Program-made: the position numbers and the translations under genes
The notes under the pieces: model-generated
Told to the model about the DNA's origin: nothing
Seen by the model: the letters and a program-made list of their open reading frames with translations, nothing else
The model's database searches: none
From: Nevskiaceae bacterium
GTDB taxonomy: Bacteria > Pseudomonadota > Gammaproteobacteria > Nevskiales > Nevskiaceae
Length of the DNA: 64,000 bases
Reading direction: 5' to 3'
Assembly: GCA_004297005.1 (NCBI GenBank)
Contig: SCVA01000023.1
Span: 1 to 64,000, forward strand
Part shown: in pieces, positions 43,900 to 51,950 of the stretch
Layout: the number at the start of each line of letters is the position of its first letter
Position numbering within the stretch: position 1 is the first letter of the stretch

Positions 43900-45708
43900 A
43901 TGAGTGCCTCACGCCTCAAGCCTCACACCTCACGCGAAGTCGTCCGCATCGGCTGCGGCGCCGGCTTCTGGGGCGACAGCGCCGAAGGGCCCAAGCAGCT
44001 GGTCGAGTCCGGCGAGATCGACTACTTGGTGCTCGACTACCTGGCCGAGATCACCATGAGCCTGCTGGCGCGCGCGCGGATCAAGGACGCGAACGCCGGC
44101 TACGCCACCGACTTCCCGGCCGTGGTCGCGGCACTGGCGCCCAAGCTGAAAGAACGCGGCATCAAGGTGGTGACCAATGCCGGCGGCGTCAATCCGCAGG
44201 CCTGCAAGGCAGCCATCGACGAGAAGCTCAAGGCCCTCGGCATCGAGCTGAAGGTCTCCATCGTCACCGGCGACGACCTGCTGCCGCGCGCGGCCGAGTT
44301 CGCTGAGACCAGGGAGATGTTCAGCGGCGAGGCGATGCCGGCCAAGCTGTGGAGCATGAATGCCTACCTCGGCGCCTTTCCCGTCGCCCAGGCGCTGGAT
44401 GGCGGCGCAGACATCGTGCTCACCGGCCGCTGCGTCGACAGCGCCGTGGCGCTCGGCCCCTTGATCCACGAGTTCGGCTGGCAGGCCGGCGACTACGATC
44501 TGCTGAGCGCCGGCAGCCTCGTCGGCCATGTCGTCGAGTGCGGCGCGCAGGCCACCGGCGGCATCAGCACCGACTGGGAAAAAGTCAGCGGCGACTGGGA
44601 TCGCATGGGCTTTCCCATCGCCATCTGCAAGGCCGACGGCAGCTTCATCGCCACCAAGCCGGCCAACACCGGCGGTCGCGTGGCGCCCGAGACGGTCGCC
44701 GAGCAGATCGTCTACGAGATCGGCGACCCCACCGCCTACCTGCTGCCCGACGTGACCTGCGACTGGAGCGGCGTGCAGTTGAGGCTGGTCGGCGACAACC
44801 GCGTCGAGGTGACCGGCGCCAAGGGCGGCGCACCGACCGACCAGTACAAGGTGTCGGCGACCTATCAGGACGGCTTCCGCAGCAGCGGCACCATGATGAT
44901 CGGCGGCATCGACGCGGTACGGAAGGCCGAGGCGGTGGCTGCCGCCATCCTCAAGCGCACCCGCGCGCTGTTCGCGCAGCGCGGCCTGGCCGACTACCTG
45001 CGCACCGACGTCGAGGTGCTGGGCAGCGAGGCCAACTGGGGCGCCCAGAGCCGCGCCCGCAGCAGCCGCGAGGTCATCCTCAAGCTCTCGGTGCACCACG
45101 CCGACAAGAACGCGCTCGAAATCTTCGGCCGCGAGTTCATTCCGCCCGCCACCGCGATGGCGCAGGGCATCACCGGCTTCTCCGGCGGCCGGCCCTCGCC
45201 GACGCCGCTGGTGCGGCTGTTCTCCTGCCTGGTGCCGAAGTCGGCGGTGGGCATCGAGGTCGATGGCGCGCCCTTCGTAGCACCGGCGGCGGGCGAAGCA
45301 CCGCTCTCGGCCGCCTCGCCGGTGCCCGCCAACGAGACCCACGCAGTCGGCAGCGATGGCGTCACCGTGCCCCTGATCGCCCTCGCCTACGGCCGCAGCG
45401 GCGACAAGGGCGATGCCGCCAACATCGGCGTGCTCGCTCGCAAGCCGGAGTTCCTGCCGCTGCTGCGCGCCCAGCTCACGCCGGAAGCGGTCGCCAGCTA
45501 CTTCGCGCACTACACGCCGAGCAAGGTCGAGCGCTTCGAGATTCCGGGCTTGGGCGGCTTCAACTTTCTGCTCCACAACGCGCTCGGTGGCGGCGGCATG
45601 GCCAGCCTGCGCTACGACCCGCAGGGCAAGATGATGGCGCAGATCCTCATGGACTTTCCGGTGCAGGTTCCGGCCGCCTGGATCGAGCAGGGCCTGGTCC
45701 ACGCATGA
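43900..45708 (+). CDS. AtuA-like protein (DUF1446)
   Basis: A 602-residue protein of the acyclic terpene utilisation AtuA family. The DUF1446 domain starts VRIGCGAGFWGDSAEGPKQLVESG and covers about residues 15-460; a C-terminal ~100-residue domain (AYGRSGDKGDAANIGVLAR, about 490-600) is the second AtuA-type module. In P. aeruginosa AtuA is needed for citronellol/geraniol growth but its reaction is unknown. The first ~12 residues are encoded by a heptamer repeat (43907-43934) and look non-native. It begins one base after the hydratase stop. Confidence 0.9.
   Translation: MSASRLKPHTSREVVRIGCGAGFWGDSAEGPKQLVESGEIDYLVLDYLAEITMSLLARARIKDANAGYATDFPAVVAALAPKLKERGIKVVTNAGGVNPQACKAAIDEKLKALGIELKVSIVTGDDLLPRAAEFAETREMFSGEAMPAKLWSMNAYLGAFPVAQALDGGADIVLTGRCVDSAVALGPLIHEFGWQAGDYDLLSAGSLVGHVVECGAQATGGISTDWEKVSGDWDRMGFPIAICKADGSFIATKPANTGGRVAPETVAEQIVYEIGDPTAYLLPDVTCDWSGVQLRLVGDNRVEVTGAKGGAPTDQYKVSATYQDGFRSSGTMMIGGIDAVRKAEAVAAAILKRTRALFAQRGLADYLRTDVEVLGSEANWGAQSRARSSREVILKLSVHHADKNALEIFGREFIPPATAMAQGITGFSGGRPSPTPLVRLFSCLVPKSAVGIEVDGAPFVAPAAGEAPLSAASPVPANETHAVGSDGVTVPLIALAYGRSGDKGDAANIGVLARKPEFLPLLRAQLTPEAVASYFAHYTPSKVERFEIPGLGGFNFLLHNALGGGGMASLRYDPQGKMMAQILMDFPVQVPAAWIEQGLVHA
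43907..43934 (+). repeat. Heptamer tandem repeat at the 5' end of the AtuA-like gene
   Basis: Four consecutive 7-bp units of the form cctcacN/cctcaag run through codons 3-12 of the gene. They encode part of the N-terminal tail ASRLKPHTS before the conserved domain. Such a repeat could change length by slippage; 28 bp is one base beyond a multiple of three, so loss or gain of one unit would shift the frame. Confidence 0.7.
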
Positions 45709-45722
45709 GCAAACCGCCGCTC

Positions 45723-45809
45723 GTAGGGTGGGCAAAGGCGCGCAGCGCCGTGCCCACGCGCTGGCTGCGCAACGGTGGGCACGGCGCTGCGCGCCTTTGC
45801 CCACCCTAC
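45723..45809. repeat. Perfect 35-bp inverted repeat
   Basis: Arms at 45723-45757 and 45775-45809 are exact reverse complements (35 of 35) around a 17-bp loop. Each arm reads gtagggtgggcaaaggcg on its outer part. It lies between the AtuA-like gene and the TetR gene, in the middle of an operon, and would form a very stable hairpin. The gtagggtgggca motif is one I recognise as a common intergenic repeat in other proteobacteria. Confidence 0.92.
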
Positions 45810-45828
45810 CTCTGCGTCAACCGCCCCC

Positions 45829-45862
45829 ACCCCAACCCTCCCCCGCCAGCGGGGGAGGGAGT
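45829..45862. repeat. C-rich palindromic repeat overlapping TetR translation start
   Basis: A palindrome (ccctccccc / gggggaggg around gccagc) immediately follows the 35-bp inverted repeat and belongs to the same family as 13183 and 30206. Its purine-rich right arm (gggggagggag, about 45851-45861) ends about 10 bp before the TetR ATG and is the only ribosome-binding-like sequence there. Confidence 0.7.
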
Positions 45863-45870
45863 CCAGGCGT

Positions 45871-46551
45871 ATGAGTAGCACCAAGCCGCCGCGCGTCCAC
45901 GCCCCGCGCCTGGCGCGCGAGCAGCGCGTGGACGAGATCCTGCTGGCGGCGCGCGAGCTGTTCTGCGAGAAGGGCTACGAGACCACCGCGGTCGCCGAGA
46001 TCGCGCTCAAGCTGGGCGTGGTCGAGGGCACCATTTACAAGTACTTCGCCACCAAGCGCGAGCTGCTGCTGAAGGTGCTGGAGTACTGGTACGAGGAGAT
46101 GTTTGGCGACTACGCCCGCGACCTCGCCGGGCAGTCCAGCCACCGCGCGCGCCTGCACCTCTTGATCTGGCGCCACCTGCGCTCGGTGCGCGACTTTCCG
46201 CGCCTGTGCCGGCTGATGTTCCGCGAGGTGCAGTCCGAGCACGACTATCGCGGCACGCTGCTGCACGACCTCAACCGCCGCTATACCCAGCTGCTGGTCG
46301 ACGTGATCGAGGCCGGCGTCGCCGGCGGCGAGTTCCGCGCCGACCTGCCGGCGCCGCTGCTGCGCTCGCTGGTCTACGGCGGCATCGAGCACCACAGCTG
46401 GAACTATGTCTGCGGCCGCGGCGCGCTGGACATCGACAGTCTGGCCGAGCAGCTCACCTCCCTGGTCTGCGAGGGCATCGCAGTACACCAATCATCCCAG
46501 CCCTCCACCCCGGTCAGGGGCGAGGGCAGAAAACGCGGAGCTAGTGCATGA
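45871..46551 (+). CDS. TetR-family regulator inside the AtuA/carboxylase operon (AtuR/LiuR-like position)
   Basis: A 226-residue regulator. The helix-turn-helix is at about residues 35-65 with the signature VVEGTIYKYFATKRELLLKVL. The C-terminal domain carries a cluster of aromatic and His residues (GGIEHHSWNYVCGRG). The last ~20 residues (SSQPSTPVRGEGRKRG) are encoded by a palindromic repeat and read as non-native. ATG 45871 chosen; the frame is open further upstream through repeats. Its stop overlaps the carboxylase start by ATGA, so it is co-translated with it, probably as an autoregulated repressor. Confidence 0.85.
   Translation: MSSTKPPRVHAPRLAREQRVDEILLAARELFCEKGYETTAVAEIALKLGVVEGTIYKYFATKRELLLKVLEYWYEEMFGDYARDLAGQSSHRARLHLLIWRHLRSVRDFPRLCRLMFREVQSEHDYRGTLLHDLNRRYTQLLVDVIEAGVAGGEFRADLPAPLLRSLVYGGIEHHSWNYVCGRGALDIDSLAEQLTSLVCEGIAVHQSSQPSTPVRGEGRKRGASA
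46503..46528. repeat. Palindromic repeat within the 3' end of the TetR gene
   Basis: The sequence ccctccaccccggtcaggg continuing to gcgaggg forms a palindrome (cccct/c...ggggcgaggg type) like the intergenic repeats of the window, but here inside an open reading frame, adding about 9 codons to the TetR C-terminus. Confidence 0.55.
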
Positions 46552-48050
46552 GCGCAGTACCCGATACCTCCCAATGGCCTTTCAAGGCGGTGCTGGTCGC
46601 CAACCGTGGCGAGATCGCCGTGCGCGTGCTGCGCACCGTGCAGAAACTCGGCCTGAAGGGCATCGTCGTCTACCACGCTGCCGATCGCGGCACGCTGGCG
46701 GTAAAGATGGCCGACCAGGCCATCGAGATCACCGGCCCGACGCCGGTGGCCAGCTACCTCGACGGCGCGCAGATCATCGCGGCGGCATTAGCCAGCGGCG
46801 CCGGGGCGATCCATCCCGGCTACGGCTTTCTCTCCGAGAACAAGGGCTTCTGTCAGGCGGTGGAAGCGGCCGGCATCCGCTTCATCGGCCCGACGCCGGA
46901 GCAGATTGACCTGATGGGCGACAAGGTGCGCGCGCGCAACTTCGTCGAAAAGGCCGGCTTTCCGGTCGCGCCCTCGGCGATCGAGGACGATGATCCGGCC
47001 ACCTTCGTCGAGCGCTCGCGCAAGGTCGGCGCGCCGTTGCTGATCAAGCCTTCCGCCGGCGGTGGCGGCAAGGGCATGCGCATCGTCCGCGATCTTTCTC
47101 TGCTGGAGCAGGAGATCGTGCGTGGCCGCAGCGAGGGAGCGCGCTACTTCGGCGACGGCCGCCTGTACTGCGAGCGCTACATCGAGAACCCGCGCCACAT
47201 CGAGGTGCAGGTACTGGGCGATGGCCATGGCAATGTCGTGCACGTATTCGAGCGCGAGTGCTCAGTGCAGCGGCGCTTCCAGAAGATCGTCGAGGAAACC
47301 CCCTCGCCGGCGCTCACCCCCGAGCTGCGCGAGAAGATCTGTGAGACCGCCGCCGGCATCGCCCGCTCCATCGGCTATCGCAACGCCGGCACGGTGGAGT
47401 TCATTTTCGGTCAGCAGGGCGAGTTCTACTTTTTGGAGATGAACACCCGCCTGCAGGTGGAGCATCCGGTCACCGAGCAGATCACCGGCATCGACCTGGT
47501 GTTGCAGCAGCTGCGGGTCGCCGCCGGCGAGCAGCTCGGCTTCGAGCAGACCGACGTGAAGGCCCAGGGCCATGCCATCGAGTTCCGCATCTACGCCGAG
47601 GACGCCGCGCGCGGCTACACGCCGACCACCGGCCCGGTGCTGGTGCTGCACCCGCCGCAGGGCGAGGGCGTGCGCTGGGACAGCGGCATTCTCCAGGGCG
47701 GCGAGGTCACCTCCGCCTTCGACCCGATGATCGCCAAGCTGATCGTCACCGGCCACGACCGCGCCGATGCCATCGCCAAGGGCGATGCGGCGCTGCGCGA
47801 CACCGTGCTTCTCGGCTGCAAGACCAACACCGCCTTCCTGCGCCGGCTGATCGCGCACCCGGCCTTTGTCGCCGGCGATGTGCACACCGGCTTTCTCGAC
47901 GCCAATCCGCAGATCGCCGCCGAGCCGGAGCTCGCCGCCGAGACCCTGCAGGCCCTGCTCGCCGCCGCCGCGCTGAGCACCAGGCCGATGCGCGACGTCG
48001 CCGACGCGGTACCCGACATGCACGCCGCCATGGGCGGCTGGCGCAATTAA
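46548..48050 (+). CDS. Acyl-CoA carboxylase biotin carboxylase subunit (split alpha subunit)
   Basis: A 500-residue biotin carboxylase. Biotin_carb_N (about 10-125), an ATP-grasp domain (about 125-335, KPSAGGGGKGMRIV; EMNTRLQVEHPVTE) and Biotin_carb_C (about 345-455) are all present. It carboxylates biotin on a carrier using ATP and bicarbonate. Alpha subunits of methylcrotonyl-, geranyl- and propionyl-CoA carboxylases are usually ~660 residues with a C-terminal biotin domain; here the protein stops before it and the remainder is on the next gene. Closest in context to AtuF/LiuD. Confidence 0.92.
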   Translation: MSAVPDTSQWPFKAVLVANRGEIAVRVLRTVQKLGLKGIVVYHAADRGTLAVKMADQAIEITGPTPVASYLDGAQIIAAALASGAGAIHPGYGFLSENKGFCQAVEAAGIRFIGPTPEQIDLMGDKVRARNFVEKAGFPVAPSAIEDDDPATFVERSRKVGAPLLIKPSAGGGGKGMRIVRDLSLLEQEIVRGRSEGARYFGDGRLYCERYIENPRHIEVQVLGDGHGNVVHVFERECSVQRRFQKIVEETPSPALTPELREKICETAAGIARSIGYRNAGTVEFIFGQQGEFYFLEMNTRLQVEHPVTEQITGIDLVLQQLRVAAGEQLGFEQTDVKAQGHAIEFRIYAEDAARGYTPTTGPVLVLHPPQGEGVRWDSGILQGGEVTSAFDPMIAKLIVTGHDRADAIAKGDAALRDTVLLGCKTNTAFLRRLIAHPAFVAGDVHTGFLDANPQIAAEPELAAETLQALLAAAALSTRPMRDVADAVPDMHAAMGGWRN

Positions 48051-48060
48051 GGAACCCACC

Positions 48061-48558
48061 ATGCAACATGCCTTCAAGCTCGGCGAGGCCGAGCACAACA
48101 ACGCGCTGTCACGCTCGGCAAACGCCTACCGCCTGCACTTCGGCGAACAGGTGATCGATGTCGATCTCAAGACCGGCGCCGATGGCCGTGCCTGGCTGAC
48201 CGTCGGCGAGCGCCACCACGAGGTGGTGATCGCCACCCGTGGTGACGACGTGTTCGTGCACTTCGATGGCGAGGCCTATCAGCTCCGCTACCGCCACCCG
48301 CTGGACCGGCTCGCCGCCGCTGCCGGCGGCAGCGCCGAGGATCACATCCGCGCCCCCATGCCGGGCAGCATCGTCAGCGTGTCGGTGAAGCCCGGCGATG
48401 CCGTGACCAAGGGCCAGACCCTGCTGGTGATGGAGAGCATGAAGATGGAAACCACCATCACCGCGCCACGCGATGGCGTGGTCGCCGTCGTCACCTACGA
48501 AAAAGCGCAGACCTTCGACCGCGACGCGCTGCTGCTGAGCCTGGAGCCGAACCAGTGA
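48061..48558 (+). CDS. Biotin carboxyl carrier protein with BT-like linker domain
   Basis: A 165-residue protein. Residues about 90-165 form a biotinyl domain with Lys128 in MESMKMET as the biotinylated residue. The N-terminal ~85 residues (YRLHFGEQVIDVDLK, WLTVGERHHEVVI) look like the barrel-type BT domain that joins the carboxylase and biotin domains within normal alpha subunits. An AAGGA site 7 bp before the ATG shows it is a separate gene, 10 bp after the carboxylase stop. Together the two equal one normal alpha chain. Confidence 0.92.
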   Translation: MQHAFKLGEAEHNNALSRSANAYRLHFGEQVIDVDLKTGADGRAWLTVGERHHEVVIATRGDDVFVHFDGEAYQLRYRHPLDRLAAAAGGSAEDHIRAPMPGSIVSVSVKPGDAVTKGQTLLVMESMKMETTITAPRDGVVAVVTYEKAQTFDRDALLLSLEPNQ

Positions 48559-50162
48559 AAAGAATCGAGAGCAAGCTCAATACCGCGTCCGCCGACTTCC
48601 AGGCCAATGCCGAGCACAACCGCCGGCTGGCCGAAGCCTTCAAGGAGAAGCAGGACAAGGTTCGCCACGCGCGCCCGCAGCGCGACATCGACCGCCTGCG
48701 CCAGCAGAAAAAGCTCTTGGTGCGCGAGCGCCTGGAGCTGCTGCTCGATCCCGGCACGCCGTTCATGGAGCTGTCCTCGCTGGCCGCCAACGAGGCCTAC
48801 GACGGCGAGGTGCCGGGCGCGGCCTGCGTGACCGGCATCGGCATCGTCTCCGGCCGCGAGGTGGTGATCAACGCCGGCGACGCCAGCGTGAAGGGCGGCG
48901 CCTGGTATCCGCTGACGGTGAAGAAGACCGTGCGCGCGCTCGACATCGCCATCGAGAACCGCCTGCCGGTGGTGCACTTGTGCGATTCCGCCGGCGGCTT
49001 CCTGCCCTTGCAGGCGGACCTGTTCGCCGACAAGTACATGGCCGGTCGCATCTTCCGCAACCAGTGCATGCTCTCGAAGATGGGCGTGCAGCAGGTCTCG
49101 GTGGTACTCGGCCACTGCACGGCCGGCGGCGCCTACGTGCCGGGCTTGTCGGACTACAACGTGATCGTGCGCGGCACCGGCGCGATCTTCCTCGCCGGCC
49201 CGCCGCTGGTGAAGGCCGCGACCGGCGAGGACGTCAGCGTCGATGAACTCGGCGGCTGCGACATGCACACCAGTGTTTCCGGCACCGCCGACTACCCGGC
49301 CGGCAGCGAAGAGGAAGCGATTGCCATCGCCCGCGACATCGTCGCCCAGTTCAAGCGCCCGCAGAAGTCGCTCATCGAATGGCAGGCACCGGAAGCGCCC
49401 TACTACGACGGCCGCGAGCTGTACGGCATCCTGCCGCGCGACATCAAGGCGCAATTCGACATGAAGGAAGTGATCGCGCGCCTGGTCGACGGCTCGCGCT
49501 TTCATGAATACCAGCCCAACTACGGCAAGACCCTGATCTGCGGCTACGCGCACCTCTGGGGCTACAAGATCGGCATCCTCGCCAACAACGGCGTGCTCTT
49601 TAACGACTCGGCGCTCAAGGGCGCGCACTTCATCGAGCTGTGCAACCAGGGCCGCGTGCCGATCCTGTTTTTGCAGAACATCACCGGCTTCATGGTCGGC
49701 AAGGAATACGAGCGCCGCGGCATCACCAAGGATGGCGCCAAGATGATCATGGCGGTGAGCAACTGCGAGGTGCCGAAGTTCACCGTGATGTGCCACGGCA
49801 GTTTCGGAGCCGGCAACTACGGCATGTCCGGCCGCGCCTTCGACAGCCGCTTCCTGTTCAGTTGGCCGCAGTCGCAGACTTCGGTGATGGGTGCCGAGCA
49901 GGCCGCGAATACGCTCGCCGACGTGAAGATCCGCCAGCTCGCCAAGCAGGGCAAGCAGCTCAGCCAGGCCGACATCGACGCCATCCGCGACCCGGTGCTC
50001 GGCGAGTTCAAGCGCAAGCAGAGCGCCTGGTACACCACCTCCGAAATCTGGGACGACGGCATGCTCGACCCGGTCGACACCCGCAACGCGCTGGGCATCT
50101 CGATCTCGGCGGCGCTCAACACGCCAATCGGCGATCCGCGTTACGGCGTGTTCCGGATGTAG
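48555..50162 (+). CDS. Acyl-CoA carboxylase carboxyltransferase (beta) subunit (AtuC/LiuB-like)
   Basis: A 535-residue carboxyltransferase with both crotonase-like halves: CDSAGGFLPLQADLF / GHCTAGGAYVPGLSDY in the N-terminal half and LQNITGFMVGKEYE / GNYGMSGRAFDSRFLFSWP in the C-terminal half. It moves carboxyl from biotin to acyl-CoA. The sequence style (methylcrotonyl-/geranyl-CoA carboxylase) fits a leucine or acyclic-terpene substrate. Start is GTG 48555, overlapping the carrier stop by GTGA. Confidence 0.92.
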   Translation: MKRIESKLNTASADFQANAEHNRRLAEAFKEKQDKVRHARPQRDIDRLRQQKKLLVRERLELLLDPGTPFMELSSLAANEAYDGEVPGAACVTGIGIVSGREVVINAGDASVKGGAWYPLTVKKTVRALDIAIENRLPVVHLCDSAGGFLPLQADLFADKYMAGRIFRNQCMLSKMGVQQVSVVLGHCTAGGAYVPGLSDYNVIVRGTGAIFLAGPPLVKAATGEDVSVDELGGCDMHTSVSGTADYPAGSEEEAIAIARDIVAQFKRPQKSLIEWQAPEAPYYDGRELYGILPRDIKAQFDMKEVIARLVDGSRFHEYQPNYGKTLICGYAHLWGYKIGILANNGVLFNDSALKGAHFIELCNQGRVPILFLQNITGFMVGKEYERRGITKDGAKMIMAVSNCEVPKFTVMCHGSFGAGNYGMSGRAFDSRFLFSWPQSQTSVMGAEQAANTLADVKIRQLAKQGKQLSQADIDAIRDPVLGEFKRKQSAWYTTSEIWDDGMLDPVDTRNALGISISAALNTPIGDPRYGVFRM

Positions 50163-50205
50163 GGCGCGGACGCCCGGCCCGAAAACATCTGAACGCGGGG
50201 AGACC

Positions 50206-50382
50206 ATGCGCGCCTTCATCCCCTGGCTGCTGTTTGCCCCGCTGCTGACGACCACGCTGGCGCTACCGCTCTGGCAGCTCACGCGCTGGCCCTGGGCCGG
50301 CTGGCTGGCGGGCATCGCCGGCCTTGTGTCGGCGGTGGTGATCGCGGTGGCCTTCGTCGCGAATTGGAGACGAGGCCGATGA
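50206..50382 (+). CDS. Small hydrophobic membrane protein (58 residues)
   Basis: An open frame of 58 codons, with GGGGAG just upstream of ATG 50206, 43 bp after the carboxyltransferase stop. Two hydrophobic segments (about residues 5-23, IPWLLFAPLLTTTLALPLW, and 31-51, AGWLAGIAGLVSAVVIAVAFV) end in a basic tail NWRRGR, giving a two-helix inner-membrane hairpin. No family recognised. It may be the last gene of the AtuA/carboxylase operon. Confidence 0.6.
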   Translation: MRAFIPWLLFAPLLTTTLALPLWQLTRWPWAGWLAGIAGLVSAVVIAVAFVANWRRGR

Positions 50383-50514
50383 TGAAGCTGCCGTTGCGCT
50401 GGCCCTGCACCGGCCTGCCCTGATCGAGCGGACCCCCGGTACTTGTCATCGCGCTCGGCTATCTTCGGGCGCTGGAGCCGCGCCACTGGGGCGGGCCCGT
50501 GTTCAGGAGTCCCG

Positions 50515-51348
50515 ATGAAACTCGAAGCAGGCATGACCGCGCTGGTGACCGGCGCCTCGCGCGGCATGGGCACCCACATCGTCCACTCGCTGGCGCAGCG
50601 CGGCTTGAACCTGGTACTGGCGGCGCGCTCGGCCGAGGGCCTGGATGCCGTTGCCGCCGGCCTGGGTAGCGGGTACGGCGGTCGGGTGCTTGCGGTGCCT
50701 ACCGACATGGCCGACGAAGGCGCCCTCAAGGCGCTGGCGGAGACCGCGCTGCGCGAGTTCGGCGGGGTGGACGTGCTGGTCAACAACGCCGGCATCGAAT
50801 CCGCCCGCAGCTATGAGCAGACCGAACCCGCCGAGCTGCGCCAGATGATCGAGGTGAACCTGCTGGCGCCGATGCTGCTGACCCGCCTGCTGCTGCCGGG
50901 CATGCTGGCGCGCGGTCGCGGCCACATCGTCAACATCGCCTCGATGGCCGGCCTGATCGGCACCGCCTACGAGGAGCCCTACAACGCCTCCAAGTTCGGG
51001 CTGGTCGGCTTCACCCGCGGCCTGCGGCTGACCGCGCAGGACAGCGGCTGGCCGGTGAGCGCCTCGGTGATCTGCCCGGGCTTCATGTCCGGGGTCGGCA
51101 TGTTCGCGGACATGGAAAAGCAGCACGCCGTCAGCGCGCCCAAGCTGGTCGGCACCGTGCCGGCGGAGCGGCTCGGGCCGGCGGTGATCGAGGCCATCGA
51201 GAAGGACTTGCCGGACAGCATCCTGATGAAGGGCACGCCCCGGCTCAATGTCGCGATGAGCGTGCTGGCGCCGCGCTTCTTCGAGAAGCTCGTGCGCTGG
51301 CTGAATCTGGCCGGTGCCTTCCGCACCGCCGCCAAGGGCACGCGCTGA
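50515..51348 (+). CDS. Short-chain dehydrogenase/reductase (SDR)
   Basis: A 277-residue SDR. TGASRGMG at residues 13-20, NNAG near 87-90, IASMAG then YNASK for the active-site Tyr and Lys. The C-terminal ~60 residues (APKLVGTVPAERLGPAVIEAI) resemble membrane-associated SDRs of lipid metabolism. ATG 50515 follows CAGGAG by 5 bp. Convergent with nothing; 5 bp before the DUF1697 gene. AtuB and AtuG of Pseudomonas are SDRs, but assignment to that role is not possible here. Confidence 0.85.
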   Translation: MKLEAGMTALVTGASRGMGTHIVHSLAQRGLNLVLAARSAEGLDAVAAGLGSGYGGRVLAVPTDMADEGALKALAETALREFGGVDVLVNNAGIESARSYEQTEPAELRQMIEVNLLAPMLLTRLLLPGMLARGRGHIVNIASMAGLIGTAYEEPYNASKFGLVGFTRGLRLTAQDSGWPVSASVICPGFMSGVGMFADMEKQHAVSAPKLVGTVPAERLGPAVIEAIEKDLPDSILMKGTPRLNVAMSVLAPRFFEKLVRWLNLAGAFRTAAKGTR

Positions 51349-51352
51349 GGCG

Positions 51353-51865
51353 ATGACGAGCTACGTCGCCCTGCTGCGTGCCGTCAACGTCGGCGGCACC
51401 GGCAAGCTGCCGATGACCGAGCTGAAGGCGATGGCCGAAGCGCTGGGCTTTGCCCGGGTTCGCACCTACATCGCCAGCGGCAACCTGCTGTTCGAGAGCA
51501 GCCAGACTGAAGCGGCGATCAAGGCGGCGCTGGAGGCGCGGCTGGAGCAGTACGCCGGCAAGCCGGTGGGCGTCCTGCTGCGCACCGCGGCGGAGATGGC
51601 CGAGGTGGCGCGCCGCAATCCCTACCCCGAAGCGCCGGGCAATCGCGTGGTGGCGATCTTTCTCGATGCCGCTCCGAGCCCCGAGGCCCTGCATACGCTC
51701 AAGCACCAGAAGGACGAGCGATTGGCGCTCGGCACCCGCGAAATCTACGTGCACTACGGCGAGGGCATGGCCGACTCCAAGCTGGTGATCCCGGCGGCGA
51801 AGACCGGCACCGGGCGCAACCTCAACACCGTCCTCAAGCTGGCGGCGCTGGCCAGCGAGAACTGA
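51353..51865 (+). CDS. DUF1697 protein
   Basis: A 170-residue protein with the DUF1697 start MTSYVALLRAVNVGGTGKLPMTELKAMAEALGF and the ASGNLLFES motif. The family is widespread, cytoplasmic and of unknown function. ATG 51353 begins 5 bp after the SDR stop; the frame is open upstream within it. Confidence 0.87.
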   Translation: MTSYVALLRAVNVGGTGKLPMTELKAMAEALGFARVRTYIASGNLLFESSQTEAAIKAALEARLEQYAGKPVGVLLRTAAEMAEVARRNPYPEAPGNRVVAIFLDAAPSPEALHTLKHQKDERLALGTREIYVHYGEGMADSKLVIPAAKTGTGRNLNTVLKLAALASEN

Positions 51866-51950
51866 TGCCCAGATCAGTCTGCGGGCGCTACACCAGCCGC
51901 AATGCTCAGGGCCTACACTGCGGTCCTCCCGACCTTCTCCCAGCGCTCCA

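Noticed and set aside
46548-48558. Frameshift in a single alpha subunit
   Set aside because: The first gene ends in a proper stop and the second has its own ribosome site and a sensible N-terminus, so two genes are more likely than one broken gene. Reads would settle it.
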